Positions 35,777-44,716 are shown, numbered from the stretch's first letter. The stretch: DNA of 64,000 nt from JAAZBW01 sp035647855 (GCA_035647855.1 DASRMP010000003.1:1-64000), one strand, 5' to 3'. Program-made: numbers and translations. The notes: a model not told the origin generated them from the sequence alone.

Positions 35777-36760
35777 CTAGACGTCGCGGGCGATGAGTTC
35801 GTCGAGCGGTGTGGGGGAGAGCAGATAGGGCGGCACCTCGAGCGTGGTGAAGGCCCCCACCCGTCCCGCGGCTGCGAGACGGGCCGCCGCTCGCCCATAG
35901 GCCACCTGCACGGCGGCCGTGAAGTCCGGGTTCCTCTCCAACTCGAGTGAGAACTCGATCACGTGGCGCGATATCCCTGCAGGCCCCTCGACCTGCCCGG
36001 AGGTGATCACCCGGCCCCCGTGGGGCATGCCGGCGTGGTCGCGGTCGAACTCGTCGTCGTCGATGAAGTGGACCTCCACCTCGTAGCCCACGAAGTAGTC
36101 GGGCATCGTCCGGATTTCACGCTCGATCCTCGAGTGATGCGCCTCATCTGCGACCACCCAGCACTGCCGTGCATGCGTGGCCTTGGCACCGAGTGCGCCC
36201 GCCCTGCCCTCCTGCGCGGCGAGCACCGCCTCCGGACTCGGAATGGTGTACTGCACGGCCCGCCGCACGCCGTCGATCCGGCGGAGGGCGTCCGAGTGGC
36301 CCTGCGAGAGTCCCGGCCCCCAGAACGTGTGCTGGCCAGAGCCCGGGAGGAACGCGCTCGCCAGCGCGCGGTTCAGCGAGAACAGGCCGGGATCCCAGCC
36401 TGTGGAGACGATCGCCACATTGCCGCCGGCGCGTGCCGCCTCGTCCATTGCCCGGCGGTGACGCGGGATGTCCCGGTGGTTGTCATAGGTGTCAACCGTG
36501 GTGAGCAGCCGTGCCATGGCGGGCGCCTGCTCGGGGACGTCGGTGGCGGACCCCATGCAGATGAACAGCACGTCGATCTCGCCCGCATGGCTCGGCAGCT
36601 GGTCCAGAGGGTACTGCGGTGCCGCGGTCGGCACGCCGGAGCGGCGGGAGAACACCGCCACCAAGTCCATGTCCTCCTGCGCTCCGAGCACCCGCTCCAC
36701 GCTCGCGCCGAGGTTCCCGTAGCCAACGATCCCGGCGCGCACCGGGCCGACGCCGCCCAT
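35777..36760 (-). CDS. ddh: meso-Diaminopimelate D-dehydrogenase
   Basis: Ddh makes meso-diaminopimelate in one NADPH-dependent step from tetrahydrodipicolinate and ammonia, bypassing the succinylase route for lysine and cell-wall synthesis. The product has 327 residues with VRAGIVGYGNLGASVERVL as the nucleotide loop, VFSRRSG, TVDTYDNHRDIPRHR, IVSTGWDPGLFSLNRAL and FWGPGLSQGHSDALRRIDGV, all typical of the family. The ATG at 36760 overlaps the yajQ stop (TGATG); a GTG codon just before it (36763) could serve instead. Transcribed with yajQ, towards the SDR remnant. Confidence 0.93.
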   Translation of the reverse strand: MGGVGPVRAGIVGYGNLGASVERVLGAQEDMDLVAVFSRRSGVPTAAPQYPLDQLPSHAGEIDVLFICMGSATDVPEQAPAMARLLTTVDTYDNHRDIPRHRRAMDEAARAGGNVAIVSTGWDPGLFSLNRALASAFLPGSGQHTFWGPGLSQGHSDALRRIDGVRRAVQYTIPSPEAVLAAQEGRAGALGAKATHARQCWVVADEAHHSRIEREIRTMPDYFVGYEVEVHFIDDDEFDRDHAGMPHGGRVITSGQVEGPAGISRHVIEFSLELERNPDFTAAVQVAYGRAAARLAAAGRVGAFTTLEVPPYLLSPTPLDELIARDV

Positions 36761-37257
36761 CACCGGTAGTTCACGAATTGGAGTGCGGCGTCGACGTCGG
36801 CGCCCTTGAGCAGCGCAATCGCTGCCTGGAGGTCGTCGCGGGACTTGGAGCTGACCCGGAGTTCATCGCCCTGGATCTGCGACTTCACCGAGCGCGGAGC
36901 CTCGTCACGCAGCAGTTTGCCCAGCTTCTTCGCGATCTCCTGGCTGAGTCCCTCCTTGAGCGTGCCGGCCAGCCGGTACTCCTTGCCTGAGGGTTGCGGC
37001 TCGCCGTCACCGAGATCGATTGCCTTGAGCGAGACACCGCGCCGGATCAGCTTCGACTGGAACACGTCGAGCACCGCCTTGACGCGTTCGGGGGAGTTGG
37101 CGCGCATCAGGATCGTGTCCCCGGACCATTCGATCGCGGCACCCACGCCCTTGAAGTCGTATCGCTGGCGGACCTCCTTCGCGGCCTGGTTGAGCGCGTT
37201 GTCCACCTCCTGCCGGTTGACCTTGCTCACGACATCGAAACTCGACTCGCCCGCCAT
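36760..37257 (-). CDS. yajQ: YajQ family nucleotide-binding protein
   Basis: The 165-residue product starts with AGESSFDVVSKVNRQEVDNA and shows QRYDFKGVGAAIEW and LRDEAPRSVKSQIQGDELRV, the hallmarks of YajQ. Family members bind nucleotides (cyclic di-GMP in some proteobacteria), with a regulatory role. ATG 37257 is preceded by GGAGG, and gives the normal length of about 163; an upstream in-frame start at 37341 is rejected. The stop overlaps the ddh start. Confidence 0.93.
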   Translation of the reverse strand: MAGESSFDVVSKVNRQEVDNALNQAAKEVRQRYDFKGVGAAIEWSGDTILMRANSPERVKAVLDVFQSKLIRRGVSLKAIDLGDGEPQPSGKEYRLAGTLKEGLSQEIAKKLGKLLRDEAPRSVKSQIQGDELRVSSKSRDDLQAAIALLKGADVDAALQFVNYR

Positions 37258-37445
37258 TCCTGCCTCCGTCCCTGCCCGTCCCGCTCGCGGCGGGTGGCAT
37301 TGGTCACTTCCGGGCGCGAATTGCCCGTTTCCACGGTCCATTGTGCCTGATGCGATTCCAGTGGGCGCTCAGGAACCTGATAGTCTCTGTAATCGCGAAA
37401 GCGCGTCCCACGTCCCGGCAGCACGTGCCGCGCCCAGCGAGCCCA

Positions 37446-37527
37446 GGCGGGTTACCCAAGCGGCCAAAGGGAGCTGACTGTAAATCAGTTGCGGATAGCT
37501 TCGGGGGTTCGAATCCCTCACCCGCCA
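37446..37527 (+). tRNA. tRNA-Tyr (GTA)
   Basis: The 82-base class II tRNA has acceptor arms GGCGGGT/ACCCGCC, anticodon GTA in CTGACTGTAAATCAG, a long variable arm and a T arm GGGGGTTCGAATCCCTC. Discriminator A; CCA is not encoded. First of three closely spaced tRNA genes before rpmG. Confidence 0.95.
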
Positions 37528-37620
37528 CCGCCGCCCGTGAGGGCGGCCGCGCCCGAACGTGAACGCGCAGGGTGGGAACCGTCACAAGAGACGGATTACC
37601 CCCGGAACCGTCACGCTGGT

Positions 37621-37626
37621 TAGACT
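37621..37626 (+). promoter_or_regulatory. -10-like box before tRNA-Thr
   Basis: TGGTTAGACT is an extended -10-like sequence with TAGACT ending 10 bases before the tRNA-Thr gene. The same TAGACT box recurs upstream of fprA (32670) and of rplJ (52394). No clear -35 box. Confidence 0.4.
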
Positions 37627-37636
37627 GTTCGGCGCT

Positions 37637-37709
<73 letters not shown>

Positions 37710-37750
37710 CAGGTCGCGAAGGCGGCCGGGCACTGTAAGGTGCCGTACGC

Positions 37751-37827
37751 GGCGGGGTAGCTCAGCTGGTCAGAGCGCACGACTCATAATCGTGAGGTCG
37801 CGGGTTCAAGCCCCGCCCCCGCTACCA
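37751..37827 (+). tRNA. tRNA-Met (CAT), elongator type, CCA encoded
   Basis: D arm TAGCTCAGCTGGTCAGAGC, anticodon stem CACGA/TCGTG with CAT, and T arm GCGGGTTCAAGCCCCGC. The acceptor GGCGGGG pairs with CCCCGCT with a G-T pair at the end. The anticodon stem lacks the three G-C pairs of initiator tRNA, so it is an elongator (or, less likely, a lysidine-modified Ile tRNA). Unlike the two tRNA genes before it, the CCA end is encoded. Confidence 0.92.
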
Positions 37828-37854
37828 AATCCCCAGACCACGTTAGGACCGAGA

Positions 37855-38025
37855 ATGGCTAGCAAGACTTCGGACGTTCGCCCCAAGATCACCCTCGCGT
37901 GCGTGGAGTGCAAGGAGCGGAACTACATCACCAAGAAGAACCGCCGGAACACCCCGGATCGCCTCAATCTGCTCAAGCACTGCCCGCGCTGCAACAAGCA
38001 CACGACCCACCGCGAGACGCGCTGA
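37855..38025 (+). CDS. rpmG: Ribosomal protein bL33
   Basis: A 56-residue large-subunit protein with the zinc-binding (C+) Cys pairs CVECKERNY and CPRCNKHTTHRETR. Start ATG 37855 gives the normal length; AGGAC precedes it. The gene lies 28 bases after tRNA-Met and opens the rpmG-hadA-hadB-murB block conserved in actinobacteria. Confidence 0.96.
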   Translation: MASKTSDVRPKITLACVECKERNYITKKNRRNTPDRLNLLKHCPRCNKHTTHRETR

Positions 38026-38041
38026 GCCGCGCCGGGACTCC

Positions 38042-38524
38042 GTGAACAAGCACATGACGAACAGCGAGCCCACGGGAGGCGTCAATGACGCGCTCGTGGG
38101 CTCGTCCTATCCGCCCGAGGGAGTCTTCCGGGTGGGTGCCGAGCATATCGCCCAGTTCTCCGCGGCCACCGGGGCCACCTCGCCGATCCACTTCGACAGG
38201 GCGGCTGCCCAGGACGCCGGATATGACGATGTCGTCGCCCCGCCCACCTTCGCGGTCGTCGTCGCGCAGCGGGCAGAAGCCGCCTACGTGAGGGATCCGG
38301 AGTCGGGCATCGATTTCTCGCGCGTCGTCCACGGCGAGGAGCACTTCACGCACCACCGGCCGATCGTGGCCGGCGACGAACTCGTCACCACCGTTCACGT
38401 CGAGTCCGTGGTGCACCGCGGCGCCCTCGATATGGTCACCACCCGCGCCGAGATCGCCGACGCCGCCGCCACGCCCGTCGCAACCGTGACGTCCACCCTC
38501 GTGGTCCGGGGAGCGGACTCATGA
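38042..38524 (+). CDS. MaoC-like dehydratase, HadA-type subunit
   Basis: The 160-residue hot-dog-fold protein resembles the N-terminal dehydratase-like (FAS1-like) subunit HadA, which in mycobacteria forms the 3-hydroxyacyl-ACP dehydratase with HadB. FSAATGATSPIHFDRAAAQD and VHGEEHFTHHRPIVAGDEL are characteristic. The catalytic Asp/His are expected in the HadB partner. Start GTG 38042 or ATG 38054; no clear ribosome site decides. Its stop overlaps the hadB ATG by four bases. In organisms without mycolic acids the substrate is unknown. Confidence 0.85.
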   Translation: MNKHMTNSEPTGGVNDALVGSSYPPEGVFRVGAEHIAQFSAATGATSPIHFDRAAAQDAGYDDVVAPPTFAVVVAQRAEAAYVRDPESGIDFSRVVHGEEHFTHHRPIVAGDELVTTVHVESVVHRGALDMVTTRAEIADAAATPVATVTSTLVVRGADS

Positions 38525-38934
38525 GCGGCTACGAGGTGGGGGAGGTTCTCTTCTCGGCGACGGCGGTGGTCGACCGTGCCCGGCTCGTCCGCTACGCCGG
38601 CGCTTCGGGCGACTTCAACCCGATCCACTGGAACGACGTCTTCGCTCGCGAGGTCGGTCTCGACGGAGTCATCGCCCACGGCATGCTCACGATGGGGCTC
38701 GCCGCGGCTGCGCTCGAGGAGTGGGTGGGTGACCCCGGGCGGATCCGCACGTACGGCACTCGGTTCGCGCGTCAGGTTCTCGTCCCGAACCCCGGAACCG
38801 CCGAGATCGCCATCGAGGGCAAGGTGGGCGCCCTCAACGATGACGGCACCCTGCGCGTGGACATTGCCGTGACGTTCGACGGCCGCGGCGTCCTCGCTCG
38901 CACCCAGGCGGCGGTTGTTCCTCCGCCGAAGTGA
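38521..38934 (+). CDS. MaoC-like dehydratase, HadB-type catalytic subunit
   Basis: The 137-residue hot-dog protein carries the hydratase-2 motif YAGASGDFNPIHWNDVFA with catalytic Asp and His, followed by GVIAHGMLTMGLAAAAL. Overlaps with hadA (ATGA) and with the MFS gene (GTGA) couple the three genes. The pair probably acts as a heterodimeric (R)-3-hydroxyacyl dehydratase in fatty-acid metabolism. Confidence 0.88.
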   Translation: MSGYEVGEVLFSATAVVDRARLVRYAGASGDFNPIHWNDVFAREVGLDGVIAHGMLTMGLAAAALEEWVGDPGRIRTYGTRFARQVLVPNPGTAEIAIEGKVGALNDDGTLRVDIAVTFDGRGVLARTQAAVVPPPK

Positions 38935-40124
38935 GCGGAGCGGTCGAACCGCATCACGGCGGCGTGCAGTTGCGCCGCGCGGCCTGGGCGACCGCGGCGG
39001 TATTCGCCGGCAACGGTTTCCTACTCTCGGTATTGGCGGCACGTCTCCCCACCGTCCGGGATCTGCTCGGCGTATCGCCCGCCCAGATGGGGACCATCCT
39101 GCTCGTGGGCTCGCTCGGGTCAATCATCGCGTTGCCGCTCTCCGGGGCCGTCATCATGCGTTTCGGGCTGCGGCGGACGCTTCTGGTCGCGATCGTGGTG
39201 GAGGCGACGCTGATCACCCTCGCCGCGCTCGCCGCGACGGCGGGGTCCATCGCTTTCGTGGCGGCAGCACTGTTCCTCGGCTTCGGGGCATCCTCCGCCG
39301 TCGACGTGGGGATGAACCTGCAGGGCGGCCGCGTGGAGCAGGAGATGGGGCGCACGTTGCTGCCCCTGATGCACGCCGGATTCTCCGGTGGCGCGATCCT
39401 GGCGGCGCTGACGGGCTCTCTGACCTCGCGGCTGGGCATCGGTCTCGTTCCCACTGTCGGCACGGTCGCGGTCATCGTGATGGTTGCCGTGCTCGGTGCG
39501 CTGCGGTCTTTCCTGGAGCCACCACGCACCGCCGGCGATGATCGCAAGCACCACACCCGTGCCGGCGCGGCATGGTTGGAGCCGCGCACCCTGCTGCTGG
39601 GCGTTGTCGTCTTCGCGGCGGGGATCACGGAAGGCGGGGCCACAGACTGGCTGACGCTCGCCGTCGTCGACGGATTCGGGCAGACGGAGGCCACGGGCGC
39701 GCTCGCCTACGGACTCTTCCTCGCGTTCCTGATGGTCACGCGCGTGTTCGGAACGCGATTGCTGGATGCGTACGGCCGTGTGCCGGTGCTGCGCGTGCTC
39801 ACCGTGGTCGCGGCGGCAGGTCTCGCCCTGTTCGTCTTCGCGCCGTCCCTAGAACTCGCGCTCGCGGGCGTGGCGCTGTGGGGCGTTGGCGCGGCGCTCG
39901 GTTTCCCTACGGGGATGTCGGCGGCGTCGGACGACCCGCTGCGGGCGGCGGCGCGCGTGGCCGTCGTCTCAACGATCGGCTACACCGCGTTCATGGCGGG
40001 CCCGCCGATTCTCGGCGTGCTCGCCGAACTGGTCGGATACCGGCAGGCCCTCGGGTTCATCCTGATCCCGCTGGCCGTGGCGTTCTTCGCCGTCGGCGCC
40101 GCCCGGCCGGTGAGGAAGCGTTGA
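38931..40124 (+). CDS. MFS transporter
   Basis: The 397-residue membrane protein has twelve predicted helices in two halves. The cytoplasmic loop between helices 2 and 3 reads GAVIMRFGLRRTLLV, a loose MFS motif A. Similar to YbjJ/inner-membrane drug:H+ antiporter-like proteins with LRRAAWATAAVFAGNGFLLS at the start; substrate unknown. Starts with GTG overlapping hadB, so it is coupled to the dehydratase genes although such a transporter is not a fixed part of the block. Confidence 0.85.
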   Translation: MSGAVEPHHGGVQLRRAAWATAAVFAGNGFLLSVLAARLPTVRDLLGVSPAQMGTILLVGSLGSIIALPLSGAVIMRFGLRRTLLVAIVVEATLITLAALAATAGSIAFVAAALFLGFGASSAVDVGMNLQGGRVEQEMGRTLLPLMHAGFSGGAILAALTGSLTSRLGIGLVPTVGTVAVIVMVAVLGALRSFLEPPRTAGDDRKHHTRAGAAWLEPRTLLLGVVVFAAGITEGGATDWLTLAVVDGFGQTEATGALAYGLFLAFLMVTRVFGTRLLDAYGRVPVLRVLTVVAAAGLALFVFAPSLELALAGVALWGVGAALGFPTGMSAASDDPLRAAARVAVVSTIGYTAFMAGPPILGVLAELVGYRQALGFILIPLAVAFFAVGAARPVRKR

Positions 40125-40143
40125 AAGCGGCTAATCTCTCTCT

Positions 40144-41337
40144 ATGAGCTTGGACTGCGTGATCCCAGAACCAGCCAACGGCCCTCCGGTGAGTCCGGTA
40201 CTCGGTCTCGCCCACCCCGATCCCGTGGTGGGTACTCCCACCTTCGCGGAGATGACCACATTCCGCGCGGGCGGCGAGATCGCCACGTACGTGGAGGCGA
40301 CGAGCGAGAAGGAACTGATCGACGTGGTCCGCGCCGCCGACCACGACGGCGTGCCTCTCCTGGTCCTCGGCGGCGGCTCGAACATCCTCGCCTCGGACGA
40401 GCGGTTCGAGGGCGTGGTGGTGCGCGACATGCGGCGCGAGTTGGACTCGGTCGCGGACTCCACCTGCTCCGGCGCCTCAATCACTGCACCGGCGGGCCAG
40501 CCCTGGGACGATCTCGTGGCGTTCTCCGTCCAGGAGGAGTGGATGGGCCTCGAGTCGCTCTCGGGGATTCCGGGCACGGTGGGTGCGTCCCCCATCCAGA
40601 ACGTTGGCGCCTATGGGCAGGAAGTGGCCGAGGCACTCTCCTGGGTGCGGGTGTTCGACCGGCTCGAAAAGCGCACGAGGTTCTTCGCCCGCTCCGAACT
40701 CGAACTCTCCTACCGGGATTCCAGACTCAAGAGATCACTGCGCGACGCGGAGACGGGCGGTGGCCGCGTCTGGGGTCCCACCGGCCGCTGGGTGGTGCTC
40801 GAGTGCAACTACCAACTGCGTCTCGCATCGCTGTCCGCGCCGGTCCGCTACGCCGAACTGGCGCGCACGCTGGACGTGCCGATGGAGACACGGGTCCCGA
40901 GCCGCGAGCTGCGCGAGGCCGTCCTCGGCCTGCGGCGCGGCAAGGGCATGGTGCTCGATCCCGCTGACCACGACACCTGGTCCGCCGGCTCCTTCTTCAC
41001 CAACCCGATCCTCCCCGCGGACGCCGAGTTGCCGGCGGGCGCGCCCCGATTCCCGGTCACCGACCACACCAGGATCCGCCAGATCGGCGGCGCGCCGGTT
41101 CTGGTCGCGGATCTCGTGAAGACGTCCGCGGCGTGGCTCATCGCACACTCCGGCTTCGAGAAGGGACATGGCCTGCCTGGGCCCGCCGCACTCTCGACCA
41201 GGCACGTGCTGGCCCTCACGAACCGTGGCGGCGCCACCGCGTCCGAGATCTGGGCGCTCGCGGAGGAGGTCCGCGCGGGCGTGAAGGACGCCTTCGGGAT
41301 CGAACTCGTGCCGGAACCGGTGGTCCTCGGCCGCTGA
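40144..41337 (+). CDS. murB: UDP-N-acetylmuramate dehydrogenase (MurB)
   Basis: MurB reduces UDP-GlcNAc-enolpyruvate to UDP-MurNAc for peptidoglycan. The 397-residue flavoprotein shows MTTFRAGGEIATYVEA, the FAD loop VLGGGSNILASDERF, SGIPGTVGASPIQNVGAYG, the catalytic Ser in WSAGSFFTNPIL, and the C-terminal AAWLIAHSGFEKGHGLPG with the acid pair in the following segments. The start ATG 40144 adds about 30 residues before the core, usual in actinobacteria. It converges on the adenosine deaminase gene. Confidence 0.95.
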   Translation: MSLDCVIPEPANGPPVSPVLGLAHPDPVVGTPTFAEMTTFRAGGEIATYVEATSEKELIDVVRAADHDGVPLLVLGGGSNILASDERFEGVVVRDMRRELDSVADSTCSGASITAPAGQPWDDLVAFSVQEEWMGLESLSGIPGTVGASPIQNVGAYGQEVAEALSWVRVFDRLEKRTRFFARSELELSYRDSRLKRSLRDAETGGGRVWGPTGRWVVLECNYQLRLASLSAPVRYAELARTLDVPMETRVPSRELREAVLGLRRGKGMVLDPADHDTWSAGSFFTNPILPADAELPAGAPRFPVTDHTRIRQIGGAPVLVADLVKTSAAWLIAHSGFEKGHGLPGPAALSTRHVLALTNRGGATASEIWALAEEVRAGVKDAFGIELVPEPVVLGR

Positions 41338-41378
41338 CGCAGGCTGAATCGCGCTCACTCACGCCGTGGCACGCTGAC

Positions 41379-42401
41379 TCACAGGATGGGGGCCGCGAGC
41401 CAATCGTCCACCTCCGCAAGCCACGCGCGCTTCGACTCGACCCGCGCGAACGACGCCGAGATCGACGCGCATGCGAGCTCGGCGATCGCGCTGTCGTCGA
41501 AACCCTGCGCCCTGGCGAGCTCGTACTGATCCACGAGGCGTGAGTGGAAGAGCAGCGGGTCGTCCGCACCGAGCGCGACCTGCGCGCCCGCCTCCACGAG
41601 TGTTCGGAGCGGTACCTCGCCGGAATGCGCGTACACCCCGAGAGACACGTTCGACGCCGGGCACACCTCGAAGGCGATGCCGTCGTCGACGAGGCGAGCA
41701 AGCAGACCTGGGTCTTCGGTGGCGCGCACGCCGTGGCCGAGCCGGGTGGGCCGGAGGTGGGCGACGACGTCGCGCACGTGCTCCGGTCCGAGCAACTCGC
41801 CACCGTGAGGGACCGAGGGCAGTCCAGCGCGCGCCGCGATCGCGAACGCCCCGGTCCAGTCGGACGTCCGGCCGCGCCGCTCATCGTTCGAGAGCCCGAA
41901 GCCGACGACATCGCCCGGCCCGTCGCCGGCATGGCGGGCGGCGAGACGGGCGAGCGTACGCGCGTCCAGGGGATGGCGGATGCGTGAGGCAGCCACGATG
42001 ATGCCGACCTCCACCCCGGTCTCGAGCGAGGCCGCTTTCGCCTCGTCGAGGATGATTTCGAGCGCGGGGGTGATGCCGCCGAGTTCGGGGGCGTACGACG
42101 TGGGTTCCACCTGCAGCTCGAGGCGGCGGGAGCCCTCGGCGGCGTCGTCGATCGCGGCCTCGCGCACCACGCGGCGGAGCGTCTCCTCTCCGCGGACCAC
42201 GGCGCGAGCCGTGTCGTAGTGACGCTGGAAACGGAACCAGCCGCGCTGGTCGGCGGGGACGCGCAGGGCCGCCGCGTCCGTGAGCGAGTCCGGCAGGCGG
42301 ACGCCGCGGGCGGTGGCGAGATCGATGAGCGTCTCCACGCGCAGCGACCCCGTGAAGTGCAGGTGGAGATGCGCCTTCGGGAGTCGGGAGAGGTCACGCA
42401 T
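41379..42401 (-). CDS. add: Adenosine deaminase
   Basis: The amidohydrolase deaminates (deoxy)adenosine to inosine. The 340-residue product has the zinc motif PKAHLHLHFTGSLR at the N terminus, the catalytic Glu in VPHGGELLGPEHV, the third His ligand in RLGHGVRATEDPGLLARL and the Asp pair in ALGADDPLLFHS. ATG 42401 (MRDLSRLP) gives standard family length; an in-frame start at 42476 adds residues unlike the family. Adenine-specific or futalosine-related deaminases look similar, so substrate specificity is likely but not certain. Confidence 0.9.
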   Translation of the reverse strand: MRDLSRLPKAHLHLHFTGSLRVETLIDLATARGVRLPDSLTDAAALRVPADQRGWFRFQRHYDTARAVVRGEETLRRVVREAAIDDAAEGSRRLELQVEPTSYAPELGGITPALEIILDEAKAASLETGVEVGIIVAASRIRHPLDARTLARLAARHAGDGPGDVVGFGLSNDERRGRTSDWTGAFAIAARAGLPSVPHGGELLGPEHVRDVVAHLRPTRLGHGVRATEDPGLLARLVDDGIAFEVCPASNVSLGVYAHSGEVPLRTLVEAGAQVALGADDPLLFHSRLVDQYELARAQGFDDSAIAELACASISASFARVESKRAWLAEVDDWLAAPIL

Positions 42402-42565
42402 TTGGCTCAATTCTGGCCCATTCGCCGGGTGAGGGCGCGCGGGCTCGATCGTGGACGCTCGCGGCGGGGGAGGCACGGCACGGGCCGCCCCGGTCTGGCG
42501 ACGCGGTCTCGCGACGGGGCGGTCATGAACGAGAAACCGCGGCCGACCCGTGTTGAACTAGTCAC

Positions 42566-43771
42566 ATGGCCGGGATGAGTGAACTCGAACAGGTCGAACT
42601 TCTCACCGGTGACGGCGCCGCCGAACTCCTCGTGAAGGCGCTTGGCACCGAGGGCGCGACCATCCTGGACTGGCGCGTCGACGCGCTGCATCACCGTCCT
42701 GCCGCAGGAGTCTCCGCGGGCTACGAGTTGAGTGTTCGCGCCGCCGACGGAAGCGAGTCCTCCCAGTACGTCTGCGCGACGACGTCGAAGCTCACTCGCC
42801 GGGACACGCCGGGCCTCGTCCGGCTGGACCATGTGGACGGGTACGTGCGGGTGTACATGTGGCGTCACCCGCACGATCCCGAACTCCCCATGCTGGCGCC
42901 CGCCTGCGACACCGAGTCGATGTCCCGGCTGATGGCCGAACCGGTGACGCCCGTGATGATCGCCTACCGACCGACACGGCGTTGCGTGCTGCGCCTCGAC
43001 GGACGGGCCGGTCCCCTCGCCTTCGTCAAGGTGGTGCGCCCCACCGTCACCGAGAAGCTCGTCTCACGGCACCGGATGCTCGCCGAGGGAGGTGTGCCGG
43101 CACCGGTCGTGCTCCATTCCGAGCCAACCGGCCTGGTGGTGCTCTCGGTTGCCACCGGGATACCGATGGCGAACTATCTTGCATCCGGGCTTCCAGATCC
43201 GGTCGCGACCTTCGACGCCACCCACGCCGTGCTCGCCGCTCTGCCGGAAGAGATGATGGCACTCCCGGCGCACCCGGCCTGGGCGGAACGCGTCGAGTAC
43301 TACGCCCACGCCGCCGCGACCGCGCTGCCGGAACGCTCCGCGGAGGCGCACGAACTTGCGCAGAGTGTGGCGGCGATGATGGCGTCGTCGGACCCTGGCC
43401 CGCGCACCACCACCCACGGTGACTTCTACGAGGCCAACGTTTTCATGACGGGTCCCGAGCAGGTGAGTTCGATTCTCGACGTCGATTCGATGGGTCCAGG
43501 GCATCGCGTCGACGACGTCGCCTGCCTTCTCGGACACGTGTCCGTACTGCCACATCTCGCGCCGCAGGTGTACCCGCATGTATCGGCCACGCTCGAGCTC
43601 TGGTGGCGGCGCGCACAGGAGGACTACGACTCGCGGGCGCTCGCGGCACGTGCGGCGGCCGTGACGCTCTCGCTCGTGGCCGGCGCGAAGAAGCCGAACG
43701 GGGACGACTGGCGCCCGGACGCTGATGGCCGCCTCGACGAGGCTCTGGCGTGGATCGGCCGAGGATCCTGA
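42566..43771 (+). CDS. Aminoglycoside-phosphotransferase-like kinase, substrate unknown
   Basis: The 401-residue protein has the C-terminal kinase signature TTHGDFYEANVFM (catalytic Asp, metal Asn) and ILDVDSMGPGHRVDDVACLL (metal Asp). The N-terminal 130 residues, with EYVRVYMWRHPHDPELP-like VRVYMWRHPHDPELPML, are less conserved; FVKVVRPTVTEKLVSRHRML supplies the ATP-binding Lys region. It could phosphorylate a small metabolite (choline, homoserine or sugar kinases share the fold); a drug-resistance role cannot be inferred. ATG 42566 and ATG 42575 are both possible. Confidence 0.75.
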   Translation: MAGMSELEQVELLTGDGAAELLVKALGTEGATILDWRVDALHHRPAAGVSAGYELSVRAADGSESSQYVCATTSKLTRRDTPGLVRLDHVDGYVRVYMWRHPHDPELPMLAPACDTESMSRLMAEPVTPVMIAYRPTRRCVLRLDGRAGPLAFVKVVRPTVTEKLVSRHRMLAEGGVPAPVVLHSEPTGLVVLSVATGIPMANYLASGLPDPVATFDATHAVLAALPEEMMALPAHPAWAERVEYYAHAAATALPERSAEAHELAQSVAAMMASSDPGPRTTTHGDFYEANVFMTGPEQVSSILDVDSMGPGHRVDDVACLLGHVSVLPHLAPQVYPHVSATLELWWRRAQEDYDSRALAARAAAVTLSLVAGAKKPNGDDWRPDADGRLDEALAWIGRGS

Positions 43772-43909
43772 GCGCGAACTGGATTTGTAAGAAGATTCTC
43801 ACGACTGCCTACGGATGTGCTCATGAGGCTGCGGTTCGATAGATGCACCAAGAGTCGCCGTCCGGGCCAGGTGCCTTGATCAGGCCCGAGCCCAGGAGTG
43901 GAGTCGAAC

Positions 43910-44350
43910 ATGAAGATCTCGAAGAGGTGGATTGCGACCGGATCCCTCGCGACTGTGGCGGCGCTGGGCATCGCCGGTATTGCCAGCGGGACCGACGATC
44001 CCGGCATCCGAGAGACTCCGGTGGGCGGCATGGTGAGCGTCCCTGCTGCCGAAAGCGGAGCCGCCAAGGGAGCCGCGGAGGCAGCTGCCAGGGGAGCCGC
44101 GGAGGCAGCTACCAAGGGAGCCGCGGAGGTAGCTGCCAAGGCGGCGAGCTCCGCGAAGGCGGTTGACTCCGCCCTGACGGCGGGCAGCGCCGTGACGATT
44201 TCCGCTGCTTCGCCGGATGTGGCGCCGGCCAGGCCGCCGGTAGTAGTTCCCGCGCAGTCGGCGTACTCCGGGGCGTCCGCCTATTCGGCGCAGTCCGCGC
44301 AATCTGCTCAGTCTGCCTGGTCGGCGCCTTCGGCAGACTCAGCCGACTGA
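43910..44350 (+). CDS. Small exported Ala/Ser/Gln-repeat protein
   Basis: A 146-residue hypothetical protein. It begins with KISKRWIATGSLATVAALGIAGIASG, a positively charged start plus one hydrophobic segment, so export or membrane anchoring is likely. The middle has three copies of an eight-residue block (KGAAEAAA-like) encoded by 24-bp tandem units at about 44065-44140, and the C terminus has the repeats SAYSAQSAQSAQSAWSAPSA. No domain is recognised. ATG 43910 follows GGAGTGGAG. It converges on the response regulator gene, with a repeat island between. Confidence 0.6.
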   Translation: MKISKRWIATGSLATVAALGIAGIASGTDDPGIRETPVGGMVSVPAAESGAAKGAAEAAARGAAEAATKGAAEVAAKAASSAKAVDSALTAGSAVTISAASPDVAPARPPVVVPAQSAYSGASAYSAQSAQSAQSAWSAPSADSAD

Positions 44351-44394
44351 CCCACGCGCAATCTGGGCCGCACGTTGTGACGAACCGACGTCTT

Positions 44395-44667
44395 GCGTCC
44401 CCGGAGCGTCCCCGGAGCGTCCCCGGAGCGGGTGTTGGGTGGACGGTGTCGCCGGGGATTGTCCGTCTCGCGCTCCGGAGACGCATCGTGCATGGTTGAA
44501 CCGCGAATTCCTGTCGCAAACGGACGTTTTGCGTCCCCGGAGCGGGTGTTGGGTGGCCGGTGTCGCCGGGGGTTGTCCGTCTCGCGCTCCGGAGACGCAT
44601 CGTGCATGGTTGAACCGCGAATTCCTGCCGCAAACGGACGTTTTGCGTCCCCGGAGCGGGCTGGACG
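44395..44667 (+). repeat. Family A: 11-bp and 114-bp tandem repeats (island 2)
   Basis: GCGTCCCCGGA occurs three times in tandem (44395, 44406, 44417). From 44417 two nearly identical 114-bp units follow (44417-44530 and 44531-44644), with the start of a third to about 44667. Each unit contains GCGTCCCCGGAGCGGGTG, a spacer, the near-inverse GCGCTCCGGAGACGC, then GAACCGCGAATTCCTGYCGC and AAACGGACGTTTT. The inverted parts can form a stem of about 14 bp. Related single copies are at 6392-6460 and 6980-7055. Confidence 0.9.
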
Positions 44668-44716
44668 GGGTCCGAGTTCCCGCATCGGCGGGTTCTGGTA
44701 CCACTGGCAACGTGAG

